Of a stretch of DNA of 64,000 bases, positions 1 through 11,158 are shown in pieces (position 1 is the stretch's first letter; each line of letters opens with the position of its first letter). Source of the stretch: Myrica gale (taxonomy: Eukaryota; Streptophyta; Magnoliopsida; Fagales; Myricaceae). The DNA lies in NCBI GenBank assembly GCA_963930655.1, contig OZ005617.1, positions 23,876,568 through 23,940,567 on the forward strand. The letters are read 5' to 3'. The notes under the pieces are model-generated. The model did not search any database. It saw nothing but the letters and a program-made list of their open reading frames with translations, and had not been told where the DNA came from. Position numbers and translations under genes: made by a program.

Positions 1-659
1 GGTTTTTCCCGTTTGTAGTTATGAGAATGTCAGCGAGGCAGATGGAAAAAGGATGGATTTAGTAGGTTCCGGTTGACCAGGTATTGGGTGCCTTAAACAA
101 CATGGGACGTCGACGGACCACTTGTCCCAACCCATTTGTGTTGACAACATTTGAGTTACAAATCAATTGACATCTGTGGATGGTCTTCAAAATATTGCTA
201 AGATAATAGTATATTTTTTTAAAAAAAATATTGGCTTAATACATTGGTTGTCGGATTGAGGGATCTAATGGGTCTATAAGGAGGACCGAACAAGATAAAA
301 TGGTGCAAAGATGCGTGCAACTAGATTACACTTGATGATGAACAAGGTCAAATGAACTGATCCAGTACTGCAAGTGGCTTGACCAACATTGTACGTGGGT
401 GGTACAGAGTGAGCCCTTTGCACCTTTTGACGACCTTCTCTCTGTTCCCAAGTTTCATAATTCCTTTTCACCCATGCAGCAAACAACATGTAGCAGAATC
501 AACATTGATGGGCAGACATGGCTTTGGTCCCTCGTACAATGGGAGAATATATTCTAAATTAGGTACTAGTTGAGTGTTTCCAATGAGATAATAGAAAAAG
601 AAAGATCCAACATATGAGACAAATACGTTGGGCGGGGGATAAAATTGTGCACTATTCGA
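1..659. other. Gene-free left edge
   Basis: No gene, RNA or transposon terminus could be supported here. Short open frames on both strands show no recognisable domain and no exon-like continuation. The stretch is moderately AT-rich and leads into the tandem repeat that starts near 660. Confidence 0.5.
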
Positions 660-1378
660 ACTAATCCGTCCACCTCTCTGGATGGCTATAAATTTAGGCC
701 TCCCCCTTGACCATTGGCATCTTGTGAGAGGAAGAGAGGTCTTGTATGAAGATGAAAGAGCCATGTTCGATAGCCAAGGATGACTTGCCTACATCCAGGG
801 TCGGGTTTCAGAAAGAATACATAATCTGGCCTAAAGCCTTGTCCTGGTTTATAGGTGATCGTCCGAGGCTTCCAGACTGGCTCTTATCTTTCATGCCAGG
901 CCTCCACTTCCGGATGGCTATTAATGTACGTAGATGTTTGAAAGGAGCATTTGACATTCATATGAGAGGAAGAGAGGCCTCGCGTGAAGATGAAAGAGCC
1001 ATGTTCGATAGTCAAGGATGACTTGCCTAAATCCATAGTGGGGTTTCAGAATGGATGAATAATGTGGCCTAAAGCCCTCACGTGGCTTATAGGAAGTCAT
1101 CTAGGCTAGTCAGACTGGCTCTTATCTTCATGCCAGGCCTCTACTTCCGGATGGCTATAAATGTAGATGTGTGAAAGGAGCATTTGACATTCCCATGAGA
1201 GGAAGAGAGGCCTCGCGTGAAGATGAAAGAGCCATGTTCGATAGCCAAGCATGACTTGCCTAAATCCACAGTGGGGGTTTCAGAATGGGCCTAAAGCCCT
1301 CACATGGTTTATAGGGAGTCATCTAGGCTAGTCAGACTGGCTCTTATCTTTCATGCTAGAACTTCATCTTCCATATAT
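660..1378. repeat. Tandem repeat, about 235 bp x 3 copies
   Basis: Three imperfect head-to-tail copies share a core running from 'gatggctat' through 'gagaggaagagag' and 'gatgaaagagccatgttcga' to 'ggctcttatctttcatgc'. The 'gagaggaag' landmark falls at 726, 964 and 1197, giving periods of 238 and 233 bp. The last copy is cut short: the CACTA element starting at 1379 lies where a fourth unit would begin. No coding function is apparent, because the open frames through the repeat differ between copies. Confidence 0.8.
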
Positions 1379-3591
1379 CACTACAAGAAATGTTGGCTTC
1401 AACGACGGCGGCTTCTGTAGTCAAAACCACCAAAATTCGTCGCAAAAGCTTTGCCCCCACGAAATAAGGTCGTCGAAGCGTGGTTGACTCTGTCGTGTGC
1501 AGATAGCTCTGATTCGACGACAAAAGCTCTCCATCAGCATTGGTTCAGCAGCGTCGACGAGCTCCAGTTCGACAAGAGAGGTGCAACCCCATCGTCGACG
1601 AGCTAAAGTCATCGTCCATCTGTTTTTCTTACCCCCAACAACGACGAGAGTTGATCGTGGAGAAAATTATGCGCCACAACAAATTTTGTCAAAATTGAAT
1701 TTATTGCGAATTAGCATTTCGGTGAAATGGTGCATTTCGGTCAATTAATTCATTTTTTCTTCTTTTTTCTAAGATTCTGTTGATTGTCACTATATAGACA
1801 CTAGAAACATTCTTGTGCATGTGATCTGATTGACAAAAAGCCAAAAAAATAACGTTGGTAAGTGAAAGACTTAAGATGAATGACTCTGTTAAGAGATAAA
1901 AATCAAACATGAGAACGGAGAGGAACTCTAAACTTTCAACAATCAAATGACGAAAAGAAAAGAAAAAAATGTCTTACAATTACAATATAAACCAGTATGC
2001 CATTCAAGTGAAGAAAGATCAATATTGTAATACTTCATAACATGAGTCATATTGCTTACATGCCCCAAGGAAGCAAATCCACACAACTAAACAATGCAAA
2101 ATTCAAAGCATCATAACTCACAATTAAGGATATGCTGGAGAGAGACTTGAAGAGCATAATTCTGTAAATTAAAAAAAATAGAGCATATTTTGAAACCATT
2201 TGGTTCTCTTCATCCCTGTGAATATTAATGCAATAACCATTTGGTTCACTTCATTCCCACTATAATTTTCTCACGGGGTCGCGCGTTTGTGCTCTGCTTA
2301 GGTTATGTTTGTGTTGAAATTTTTTTGGTATTGAGTTTAGTGTTAGTATTGGGTTTAGTGAAAAAGTGAAGAGAGATGTAATTTTTTATATTTTTGTAAT
2401 TTTTGTAATTTTTGTAATTTTTTATATTTTTTGATGGGAGAGAGAGAGATTATATTGTAGTATTTTATTGTGAGTTGATGAAATATTTTGTGAAATTTTT
2501 GGTGCAAACGCACCCTTAGTCCGACACTTTAGCGCAACACGATGGCGTGTGGGGGTCGCGCGCCAGTGCCTTAGAAAGTGTTGGACGAAGCGCGAGCCAT
2601 CGGAGACGCGGGGGTTGCGCGCCTGTGCTCTGGAAAGGGCTAGACTTAGTCTAGCACTTTGTATGAGCGCGATGACACGCGGGGGTCACTCGCCATTGCT
2701 CTGGAAAAGTATTCAGAGAGTTTTCAAGAGATGAAATGGAGAATTGTAACTTTAATTTGTAAGTGGACTTTGATTCGCTAGGAAAAAATGTGTTCATTCA
2801 AATGATTCTGAAGGCCACAAATATTATCTTTATATTTGGATGAACATATCCCAATAATACACACAACGAGCAGAAAGATGAAAGAGAGAGAGAGAGAGAG
2901 AGACAAGAAAACCATGATAAAAAGATGGCAATATCGATTCAAACATCAGCACTGCCTAAATTGAAAACCTTGAGGAAACCATTTACGAAAAAAAAGAATA
3001 AACAAGAAAAGTAGAAAGGAAACCCTAAAATTGCAATTGCACAATCTAAATACCTGACACCGGGAAAGGAATTTGGCAGCAATTGCATCGGGGTTGAGAC
3101 CAAGGAAAATATTCGTACTGTTCCAATCATAGATATGTCTCAAAATCACATATGTAATGGCAATGAACTCAGAAAGATGAAAGAGAGAGAGAGAGAGAGA
3201 GAGAGAAGAGAAGAGAAGCGAAGAGAAAAGTGAGCGACTGGCAAGAAGAAGAATTTGACAAAGGCAATGGCAGCGGGAGCAAGAAGCCTTAGCGCTAAAT
3301 GAAAACCGTGAAAGTGGATTTAATTTTTTACTTTTAGTAACAACACCTTTTTACTTTTCGTAACAGAAATAAGCTGGTTACTCTGCTTTGTACCTTTAGT
3401 GACCAATCCCGAAAGTGGATTCAATTTTTGACTTTTAGTAACAACATCTTTTTTACTTTTCTTAACAGAAATAAGTCGGTTACTCTACTTTGTAACTTTA
3501 GTGACCAATAAAAGTATTTGGTCACTGAAGGCTGATTTTTTAGCAACGAAACATGAGGAGTTGGTGGTTGTTGCTTGTTTTTCTTGTAGTG
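1379..3591. mobile_element. Non-autonomous CACTA (En/Spm) DNA transposon
   Basis: The element begins CACTACAAGAAA at 1379 and ends TTTCTTGTAGTG at 3591, a perfect 12-bp terminal inverted repeat of the CACTA superfamily. It is flanked by the 3-bp duplication TAT at 1376-1378 and 3592-3594, as expected for this class. At 2.2 kb it carries no transposase frame, so it depends on a transposase made elsewhere. Inside are subterminal repeats: two ~105-bp copies at about 3310-3515 containing 'acttttagtaacaaca' and 'tttagtgaccaat', and a GC-rich ~75-bp motif repeated three to four times at 2270-2300 and 2530-2715. Two (GA)n microsatellites lie at about 2884 and 3182. A smaller MITE is nested at 2301-2515. 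Confidence 0.9.
2301..2515. mobile_element. MITE nested in the CACTA element
   Basis: An AT-rich 215-bp insertion begins GGTTATGTTTGTG and ends with the imperfect inverse, TTTGCACC in complement. It is flanked by TTA at 2298-2300 and 2516-2518, the target duplication typical of PIF/Harbinger (Tourist-like) MITEs. It interrupts a GC-rich internal repeat of the host CACTA element. A closely similar copy in inverted orientation lies at about 33266-33461. Confidence 0.65.
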
Positions 3592-3625
3592 TATGGATAA
3601 CGCAGTTTAGGAAGAAAGTTATGCG

Positions 3626-3665
3626 TCTGAGACAAGTTTTTTTTTCTTGGCTCTGAGACAAGTTT
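3626..3665. repeat. Short poly(T) insertion flanked by 14-bp duplication
   Basis: The 14-bp sequence tctgagacaagttt occurs at 3626-3639 and again at 3652-3665. Between the copies is ttttttcttggc. This looks like a retroposition footprint: a target duplication around a truncated tail of a minus-strand retroelement. The same insert ending in CTTGGC is found at 41109-41122. Confidence 0.6.
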
Positions 3666-3782
3666 AATGAGAATGTAATGAGGCAATTACTTCTACCGTT
3701 GAAACCAATTTTCATTGTCGCCGTCGTCGTTGTTCTTGATGTTGTCAATCATATGTTGCTCTACTTCCATGTAAGTCATATG

Positions 3783-4135
3783 TGTTATACAATTAGATTG
3801 AATATTTCATTAATAAGATCTTTGAATCATCATGTTCTTCACAAATGCAATAAAAGCGTACTTGAATCAATCGTAGATGTTCTTCGATGAGAGTAGGATC
3901 ACCCTAACAATGTTTCTCTGAGAGTGTCTGGTTAGAAATACTGTAATGTTGTTGTAGGTCTGAACCCTTTCGTCTCTCTCTTCTATTTATAGACGTCATG
4001 ACCATCAAGGATGTCTTAAGACTAATTAATCTCACTTAACTCATATTAAGTTAACCTTTCACTTTGTACTAATATAAACCTTAATAGGGTGGTTAGGGCG
4101 TATGAGACACCTTACATAATATAAATATTCTAACA
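3783..4135 (-). repeat. 3' LTR of the copia element
   Basis: A 353-bp LTR running TGTTATACAATTAGATTG to ATATTCTAACA on the + strand, so it ends TG...CA. It aligns along its whole length with 8990-9514 once the MITE there is removed. It is preceded by the target duplication ATATG. Confidence 0.9.
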
Positions 4136-4269
4136 TTCTTCCACTTGGCCCATACACCCATAAAACAAAAATTCATGTGCTTTACACCACTAGAATACTT
4201 ATCGTTCTTGGTGAAAAACACTGTAGAGAAATTATCACAATAAATTCTCAGCGGCTTGGCCGCATTGTC

Positions 4270-5720
4270 GCTTCAAAATTCAAAGCACGCCACAAATTTA
4301 GCCTCCATCGTTAATGAAATAATTATAGTTTGCTGAAAACTTCTCCGTGAAATGGCATCACCAGATAGCAAAAACACATAACCTGAAGTGGATTTCCTGC
4401 TATCTGTGCAACTAGCAAAATCAAAGTCAAAATATCCTATCACCTCAAGATTCTCAGTTCTTTTGAAAGTGAGTAGATGATCCTTAGTTCCTTACAAATA
4501 GCGAAACACCCTTTTTGCAGCTTTCCAGTGAGACATCCCTAGGTTACTTTGATACTGACCAAGCATGCCAACTGCAAAACTATTGTCTGGCCTTGTACAA
4601 GTCTGAGCATAAATTAAACTTCTAACAACTGAGGCATACAAGATCTTTTCCTTTTCTTTATGCTCCCACTCAGTTTTAGGACACTGAGAAATACTAAACT
4701 TATCACCTTTCGTTATTGGGGTATCTAATGATGAAAAATCTTTCATGTCAAATCTTTCAAGAATTTTTCCTATGTAATTTCTCAGAGACAATCCTATTAG
4801 CCCTCGTTTTCGGTTTTGAAATTTTTTGATTCCAATCACGAAAGTCGCCTCACTCATATCTTTCATTTCAAAATTATTTGAGAAAAAACTTTTAGTTTCA
4901 TACAGAAGACTCAGATTACTACTGGCCAACAAAACGTCATCTACATACAGGATTAGAAAAATAAACTTGCTCCCCCTGACCGTCAAATATATATACATCG
5001 ATCAACGATGTTTTCCGCAAAACCAAAGGTAGTAATGTTATTATTAAACTTGAAATACCATTTGTCGGGGAGCTTGTTTAAGCCTGTAAATAGAGCTTTT
5101 AAGCTTACAGACCAGGTGATTTTTACCTTTTTCGGATTTGCCTTCAGGCTACTCCATATATACCTCTTCATCCAAACTATCATTCAAAAAAGTTGTTTTC
5201 ACATCTATTTGGTGTAACTCTAAATCGTTATGAGTCACCAAAGCCATAATGATTCTGAAATAGTCTTTTTAGAAACAGGAGAAAAGGTATCTTTTATAAT
5301 CCATGCATTCTTTCTTTGTAAAATTCTTGGCCACAAGTCTCTCTTTATGTCGTTCGATATTGTCTTTAGAGTCGCGTTTGGTCTTGAAGACCCATTTACA
5401 CCCGAATTTTTCACACCCTTTAGGCAATTCAAAGAGATCTCAGAATTCATTCTGGGCCATAGATTGCAACTCTTCTTTCATAGCATCAATCCATTTAGCT
5501 AATCATGTCTTTTTATAGCTTGTGAAAAAATACCTGGATCTATACTTGTTCCAATGTCAAATTCATGTTCTTGGAGATACATTATGTAGTCAGATGAAAT
5601 AACATGTTTCCTTACTCTATGAGATCTACGTAAGACTATCAGTTCAGGTATCTTCATAGCTTGTTCATCAGTGGAATTTTCATTATGAGATGTATCAATA
5701 TTTATTTGTCTCATTGCATC
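4270..5720 (-). pseudogene. copia pol: reverse transcriptase and RNase H
   Basis: Read on the minus strand, 4492-4998 encodes a reverse transcriptase segment with the catalytic YVDD motif (ILYVDDVLLASSN) and the later copia block around MLGQYQSNLG. About 4270-4480 encodes an RNase H segment (SRKSTSGYVFLLSGDAISRRS). The upstream part, about 5000-5720, continues in several frames, so translation is interrupted. No functional polymerase can be made. It belongs to the retrotransposon at 3783-9514. Confidence 0.88.
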
Positions 5721-6024
5721 ATTAGAATTATCAATAAGTGGGACAATAACCTTTTATAAAGTAATAAGAATAAGAACATCAACCCGTACTTCTTCAATGA
5801 TCACATCTCTTATTTCTTTATTACCACTGAATTTACTAAGCTCAATGAATTTAACATTTTCAGTTTCAGCAATTCTCGGACTATGGTTAGGACAATAAAA
5901 CTTATATCCTTTGGATTTTTCTGGGTAACCAATAAAGTATCCGCTTACATTCTAGGATTCAATTTCTTTCCTTGTGAATTATAAAGTCTCTCTTCAGCTG
6001 GGCAACCCCAAATATGCACGTGTC

Positions 6025-6555
6025 TCAAACTCGGTACCCTTCAAGTCCATAACTCAAACGAAGTCTTTGGAATTGCCGAACTGCCTTACTGGACACACGA
6101 TTCAAGATATATACTACAGTCTTAAGGGCTTCACTCCACAAGGTTTTGAGTAAGGTAGAACTACTTACCAAACTCATAATCATATCGAATAATGTCCTAT
6201 TACGCCTCTCAGCAACACCATTTTGCTGAGGAGTACCTGACATCGTATATCGACCATAGTATTCACCACTTCTATCTGATATAATGATTTTCACATTTAC
6301 ATTTAACTGTCTTTACACCTCATTGAGGAATATCTCACGAACCGTTACAGCCTAAGACTTTTCATGCAGCAGATAAATATAACCATACCGTGAAAATTCA
6401 TTAATGAAAGTGATAAAATACTTTTCTCCACCAAAAAATGTTGTGGAAAAAGGTCCACATATATCTGTATGAATTATTTCAAGAAACATTTTACTCCTTG
6501 TGACACCTTTCTTGGTATGTTTGGTTTGCTTTCCTTTTATGCAATCCACACACAC
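6025..6555 (-). pseudogene. copia pol: integrase core
   Basis: The segment 6352-6555 encodes the start of the integrase core (IIHTDICGPF), with the upstream zinc-binding CxxC region. The segment 6025-6294 encodes the second half with the conserved GTPQQNGVAERRNRTL block. The two lie in separate frames with a stop between them, so the domain is broken. Its position between protease and reverse transcriptase is diagnostic of Ty1/copia. Confidence 0.88.
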
Positions 6556-6667
6556 ACTGAGATCAGTAAAATCTAAATGCGGAAGTATCCCTTCATTTAC
6601 TTATCTCTGTAACCTTTCTACGGAGACATGCCACAACCTTTTATGCCACAAGTCATACGAATTTTCA

Positions 6668-7000
6668 TTAATTATGTTTTTTTTGTTCAAGTACACACTT
6701 CATGAGGTTGGGTGTAAACATTTTCAACAAAAGTACAAGGCAAAGTTGATAAAGTCCATCAAAACGGAAACGACAACCAAAATGGATGTCATTTTTAAAC
6801 AAATTAAAAATATCTAAGTTACGCCTAACAGACACTACATAGGCAGTATCAAAGATATCTAAACTTTGACCATTATTCAAAATTAACCGAAAAGTTCCAA
6901 TGGCTAAAATTTCTGCCTTATTTTCATTTCCCACGAAGATAAAACGTTCATTTAGGTTTGATGTACGGCTCGAAAGGAACTTTTGCATTGTTATAGAAAC
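6668..7000 (-). pseudogene. copia protease-to-integrase linker region
   Basis: The minus-strand frame 6668-6988 resembles the region of copia polyproteins that follows the protease active site and leads into integrase (segments like RFIFVGNENKAE and GTFRLILNNGQ). The aspartic-protease active-site triad itself should lie just upstream and was not found intact. This is part of a dead polyprotein. Confidence 0.6.
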
Positions 7001-7119
7001 ATGAATATTTGCATCAGAATTTAACCACCAAGTGTTTGTAGGAACATCTACAATGTTTGATTAGAAACACACAAAAGCATTAAGCTCACCTTTCCTTTCG
7101 AACCAATCCTTGTGTTTCG

Positions 7120-7928
7120 AACACTCAGCCTTTATGTGTTAGATCTTCCTACAGAAAAAAACACTTGACTTCATTACTCTGAATCTGATTGTCTTTAGCA
7201 GATTTCTTTCATTTCAGTAGTCAACTTTTCTTTCCTTTCCCATAATGGTATTTTTTTTCTTTTCAGCTTCTTAAGTTACATAATTAACAGAGAATTTCCC
7301 TTGTTGTTTCAATCTTGCTTCCTCCTGAACAACCATACTTGTCATCTCATTCATTCTATTTGTCTTTAATTGCATTGTAATGCATATGGAATTGACCATA
7401 CTGAGGTGGCAGTGAGTTCAAGATAAACTGAACAATAAAGGATTCTTCCACTTTCATTCCTAAAATTTCAAGTTTGACAGCTATATTTGTCATCTCAATA
7501 GTATAATTTTGCATCCATTTAGCCCTATCATATTTCATAGTGGTAAGTCCAGCCATTAAGGTCGATGCTAAAGACTTGTCTACTGAGCGGAACATTTTCT
7601 CAACATTTGATAAAAAGGTCTTTGTTGTATCTGTACTAGGAAGTGAATTTTTAATGTTTCCAACTATGGTCATTCTCATAAACATGAGACTCAACCTATT
7701 AGATATGTCTCAGACATTACAAAGGTCTTTCTCATCCTTGCATCTTTCTTCAGTAATAGCAGCAGATTTTGCAGTCAAAAGGGATAAATCTAGGTCAAGA
7801 ACCCCTAAGGTAAATTTAACTTTTTCTTCCCATTCTGAAAAATTAGACTCAGTCAGCAGAGGAACTGAGGAGGCCTGAGAATGTAACGAGACCGGTACAC
7901 TTACTGCAAGGAACAACCATTTGATCAC
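7120..7928 (-). pseudogene. copia gag with zinc knuckle, frameshifted
   Basis: The reading starts at 7928 on the minus strand. Residues LTESNFSEWEEKVKFTL match the N-terminus of plant copia gag (UBN2-type) proteins. The frame ends at 7710 and continues in a shifted frame at 7694-7356 (LMAGLTTMKYD through LNSLPPQYGQF), which is the gag core. A zinc knuckle of CxxC...H....C type is visible at about 7120-7165 but is itself frameshifted by a poly(T) tract and has a stop. The capsid protein is therefore not produced. Confidence 0.8.
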
Positions 7929-7979
7929 TATAATGCTTTGAATTCGACACTCGTATACAATAATCAGAATTTAATTATA

Positions 7980-8330
7980 ATGAATAAACTAATAGTATCA
8001 TCAAGATTCAACCTTTGGGAGAATCCTAGCATACAAAGTGTTCCCTCAATTTTTAAATTCTGTGGATGAACAAATAGCATCATTAAGATCCAACCTTTGA
8101 GAGAATCCTAACATACAAAGCGTTCCTGGCCTCCATTATTAAATTCTGTGAATAAACTAATAGTATCATTAAGATCCAACCTTTGGGAGAATCCTAACAT
8201 ACAAAGCTTTCCTGGCCTCCATTATACAATTCTTTGGATGAACTTGTAGTGTCATCAAAATTTCTCATTTTAGATAAAATTTTGACACACAAATGGTTCC
8301 CTCCAATGTAAAAATTCATCATAATTATGA
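7980..8330. repeat. Four ~75-bp tandem repeats in the copia leader
   Basis: Four degenerate copies share 'atcatYaagatYcaacctttg', 'gagaatcctaacatacaaag' and 'ttccct/tggcctcc'. They are spaced roughly 75-80 bp and lie between the primer-binding site and gag, in the untranslated leader of the retrotransposon. The middle two copies are most alike and the last is most degraded. Confidence 0.7.
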
Positions 8331-8975
8331 AGTTAATTATTTGTTATCCAAGATCTAATGAGATTTTGTATCTTTAGGCAAACAAATTCCTGCAAGATAT
8401 TAGTACAAATAATTTACATCATTCTAAACATGTTCATCATATTTCATACATTAAATTCATTAACAATAAAGAATTTACACATAATGAACATAAGAAAACT
8501 ATTCAACAATTAAAAAGTAAATTGCAAATACATATTAAAATTTCTTCGAAAATATCTCAGAAAATATCTCAAAATATCTTAAAAAATATCTCAAAATATC
8601 TCCGATCTCCGAAAATATCGCCAGAGAAACCAATTTCAGCACTAAAACTCGCCGATTTAAGCCCTTCAAGCAAAAGTTTTTGGTCATTTAAGTTTGGTTT
8701 CATACACTTTTCATTCCCAAACAAATCAAAGGAAAAACTACTCCGGTGAGGAATTTTCCAGCCATAAATGAACGCCGAAACGTGAGAGCTCACATCCGGA
8801 ACAATTTGCATTGAATCCGAATACAAAACAAACGGGACGTTTTTCGTTGCTTGAAGTAAATTGATTTCACAACTTCAATTTCAATCTGTGAGTTCATTTT
8901 TCGTCGAAACAAACACCGAACAACGAATTCAATTCATCTATTCATTGAAAAAATATGATAATTCTCAACCGATAA

Positions 8976-8987
8976 GCTCTGATACCA
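8976..8987 (-). other. Primer-binding site of the copia element
   Basis: The + strand reads GCTCTGATACCA, the reverse complement of TGGTATCAGAGC. That sequence is the usual plant copia primer-binding site, complementary to the 3' end of initiator methionine tRNA. It lies two bases inside the 5' LTR. It fixes the element's orientation as minus and the inner LTR edge at 8990. Confidence 0.9.
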
Positions 8988-8989
8988 TA

Positions 8990-9514
8990 TATTATACAAT
9001 TAAATTGAATATTTCATCAATAGGATATTTGAATCATCATGTTCTTCACAAATGTAATAAACGCGTACCTGAATCCATTATAGATGTTCTTCGATGAGAG
9101 TAGGATCACCCTAACATCGTTTCTCTGAGAGTGTCTCTTAATGGTTAGAGATACTGTAATGTTATTGTAGATCTGAACTCTATAATCTCTCTTCTATTTA
9201 TAGACGTCATAACCATCAATGATGTCTTAAGACTAATTAATCTCACTTAACTCATATTAAATTAACCTTTCACTTTGGACTAGTATAAACCTATATTTTC
9301 TTAATAGGAAGGTTAGGGCGTATGAAACACCTTACAAAATATATGGTTGCATTTGTTTGCTCAAAATTTCCAACAAAACAAACACACTCCAAAATTTTCA
9401 ACTTTTACATATATATATTTCAAATTTTTTACAAATTACAATAAATTTCAACCTTCAAAAGATTTTTAAAATTTTGAGGATTAAGTAAACAAACGCCACC
9501 AAAATATGCTAACA
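8990..9514 (-). repeat. 5' LTR of the copia element, split by a MITE
   Basis: This LTR matches 3783-4135 from 8990 to about 9342, is interrupted by a MITE, and resumes at about 9508 to end CTAACA at 9514, directly before the target duplication ATATG. It differs from the 3' LTR by several substitutions and small indels, including an extra ~6 bp near 9155. Confidence 0.85.
9343..9499. mobile_element. hAT-type MITE nested in the LTR
   Basis: A ~157-bp AT-rich insertion with imperfect inverted ends (GGTTGCATTTGTTTGC near the left, complement GGTGGCGTTTGTTTAC at the right). It is flanked by the exact 8-bp duplication CAAAATAT at 9335-9342 and 9500-9507, typical of hAT elements. Removing it and one duplication restores LTR continuity, so it inserted after the retrotransposon. 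Confidence 0.85.
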
Positions 9515-9519
9515 ATATG

Positions 9520-11158
9520 CGGTAATTGCCATCGGTTGGAAAACGTAAAATGCACCGTAGAAAAAGTCGTTTGTCTTTATCGTATTTGAGCCACGTACGA
9601 GTCCTTTCCATTTCGAATATAGCCAGACTTTCTTCTTGGGATAAGGTAAGTATCTGAGCATTTGGAATATGGTAACTTGTTGGACCACATGCTTCAATCC
9701 AGTATTACGTCCGATGAGTATGATAACTTGGTTGATTTGACTCCTCTTATCACGCTACTGAAATCTAGTTATCAACCATTTAAAATTAATGCTTCTTAAT
9801 ATTGTAATAATTCGTAAAACTTCCTAGATCTTTGAATTATATATTTAATTATGTGATCCAAATAAATTGGTTGAGTCAAATATCTACGTGTTTATGATGG
9901 ATGGTGTTGAAATCAAACATCTATGAGTGCATGTTACGAGCCTTCAATTTGGATAATATATATATATATATGTACATGTCTTATTAGTGCTGTGGTGACA
10001 TACTTATTAAATGGGCATTAACTATAGTTCAAACCGAACACTCTGCAGAAAATTAAGATTGCTATGCCAGTTGCCTCTCACCCTTTTGTTTTTTTTTGTT
10101 TTTAAAAAGTCTATATATCACGTTGAAAAATCCGATTTAGACCCTATTAACACTTACAGAAGATGAATATGTGTTTTTCCTCTAATTAAAGAACAATAAC
10201 AATTTGTCAAACGCAAAGTCGATAAATTCAGAAACAAACTCTATAACAACACAAGACAAAAACATGCAACTCGATAAAGACATATTTTGACACGAAATTT
10301 TGTCAATAGAATAATGCACTAATGGTATGAAAATGCCATTACATAACCAAGATGACACCATTTTAAATTTTTAGATGGATCCAAGAATCCGACATGATAT
10401 TCTTCCTCGCATAGAGTGGAAGGCCACTCGTTCACGAAATCGAGAAAATTTGGATATATTTAATATTCTCAGTAAACAGAGACACGTACAGTATTATTCA
10501 TCTGAATATTCGTCCAATATCCCCATGTAAAATAATAGAGCTTCTATCAACTGGACAAGTGTCGCAGCCATCGTATTGACTTTGGTTCCCAAACTCTCTC
10601 TCCGTGCTGGCTGGCATGGCCGAAGTTACAAGTTAGAATGGTCCTTGAAGCAATTTGCGAGGAATAGAATTGAACGGACGCCGTTGGGTAGCTGGGACTA
10701 CAATGCAGGTGGGCCAAACACTTGTCCATCACCCATAACATCCAAGTAACTCAGAATATTCCATCTGGGTCTTTTTGTTTTTGTTTTTTTTTTCCCAAGT
10801 TGGCGTGTCTCTCTTCGCCCAGCCCACCTGAATTCCGCAGCCGAATTCCCTCTTGCCGAATGATCTTGGATTCTTGGCCTTGCCTGATAAGAACATCGAA
10901 TCTAAACCAAAAAGTCAATAAAGAAGCAAATTGGCAAAAATTAAACAAAACGCGTATTTGAAAAATCATAGCCACAAGGAGGGGGTTTGGATTGGGCACT
11001 CAAATCCTCCTTCTGGAATCTCTGAATCTCTCACATTTTTCATCCTTTTATCTTTTAATAAATAAATAAAAACCGAAATTCCCAAAATCTCCCGTCATTT
11101 CCTTCTTTCAGATCCGGCCATTGCTCGAGAGCTTCGAATTCGCAGGGAGGGCGAAAAA
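9520..11158. other. Intergenic region and LCB2 promoter
   Basis: No gene found. A (TA)n microsatellite lies at about 9958-9972. The last ~150 bp before 11159 should contain the LCB2 5' untranslated region; a clear TATA box could not be assigned. Confidence 0.5.

Larger units (their letters stand above)
3783..9514 (-). mobile_element. Ty1/copia LTR retrotransposon, decayed
   Basis: A full-length but inactive copia element on the minus strand. The LTRs are 3783-4135 (3' LTR) and 8990-9514 (5' LTR, containing a later MITE). The 5-bp duplication ATATG is present at 3778-3782 and 9515-9519. A primer-binding site for initiator methionine tRNA lies at 8976-8987, and a purine-rich tract (complement of 4136-4147) precedes the 3' LTR. 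Domain order on the minus strand is gag, protease, integrase, reverse transcriptase, RNase H, which defines Ty1/copia. Every coding domain is broken by stops or frameshifts, and the LTRs have visibly diverged, so the insertion is old. Confidence 0.93.

Noticed and set aside
9341..9345. Right target duplication of the copia element placed directly at 9341-9345 (ATATG)
   Set aside because: That would leave the 5' LTR truncated. The LTR end CTAACA reappears after the MITE and is followed by ATATG at 9515-9519, which is the true duplication.
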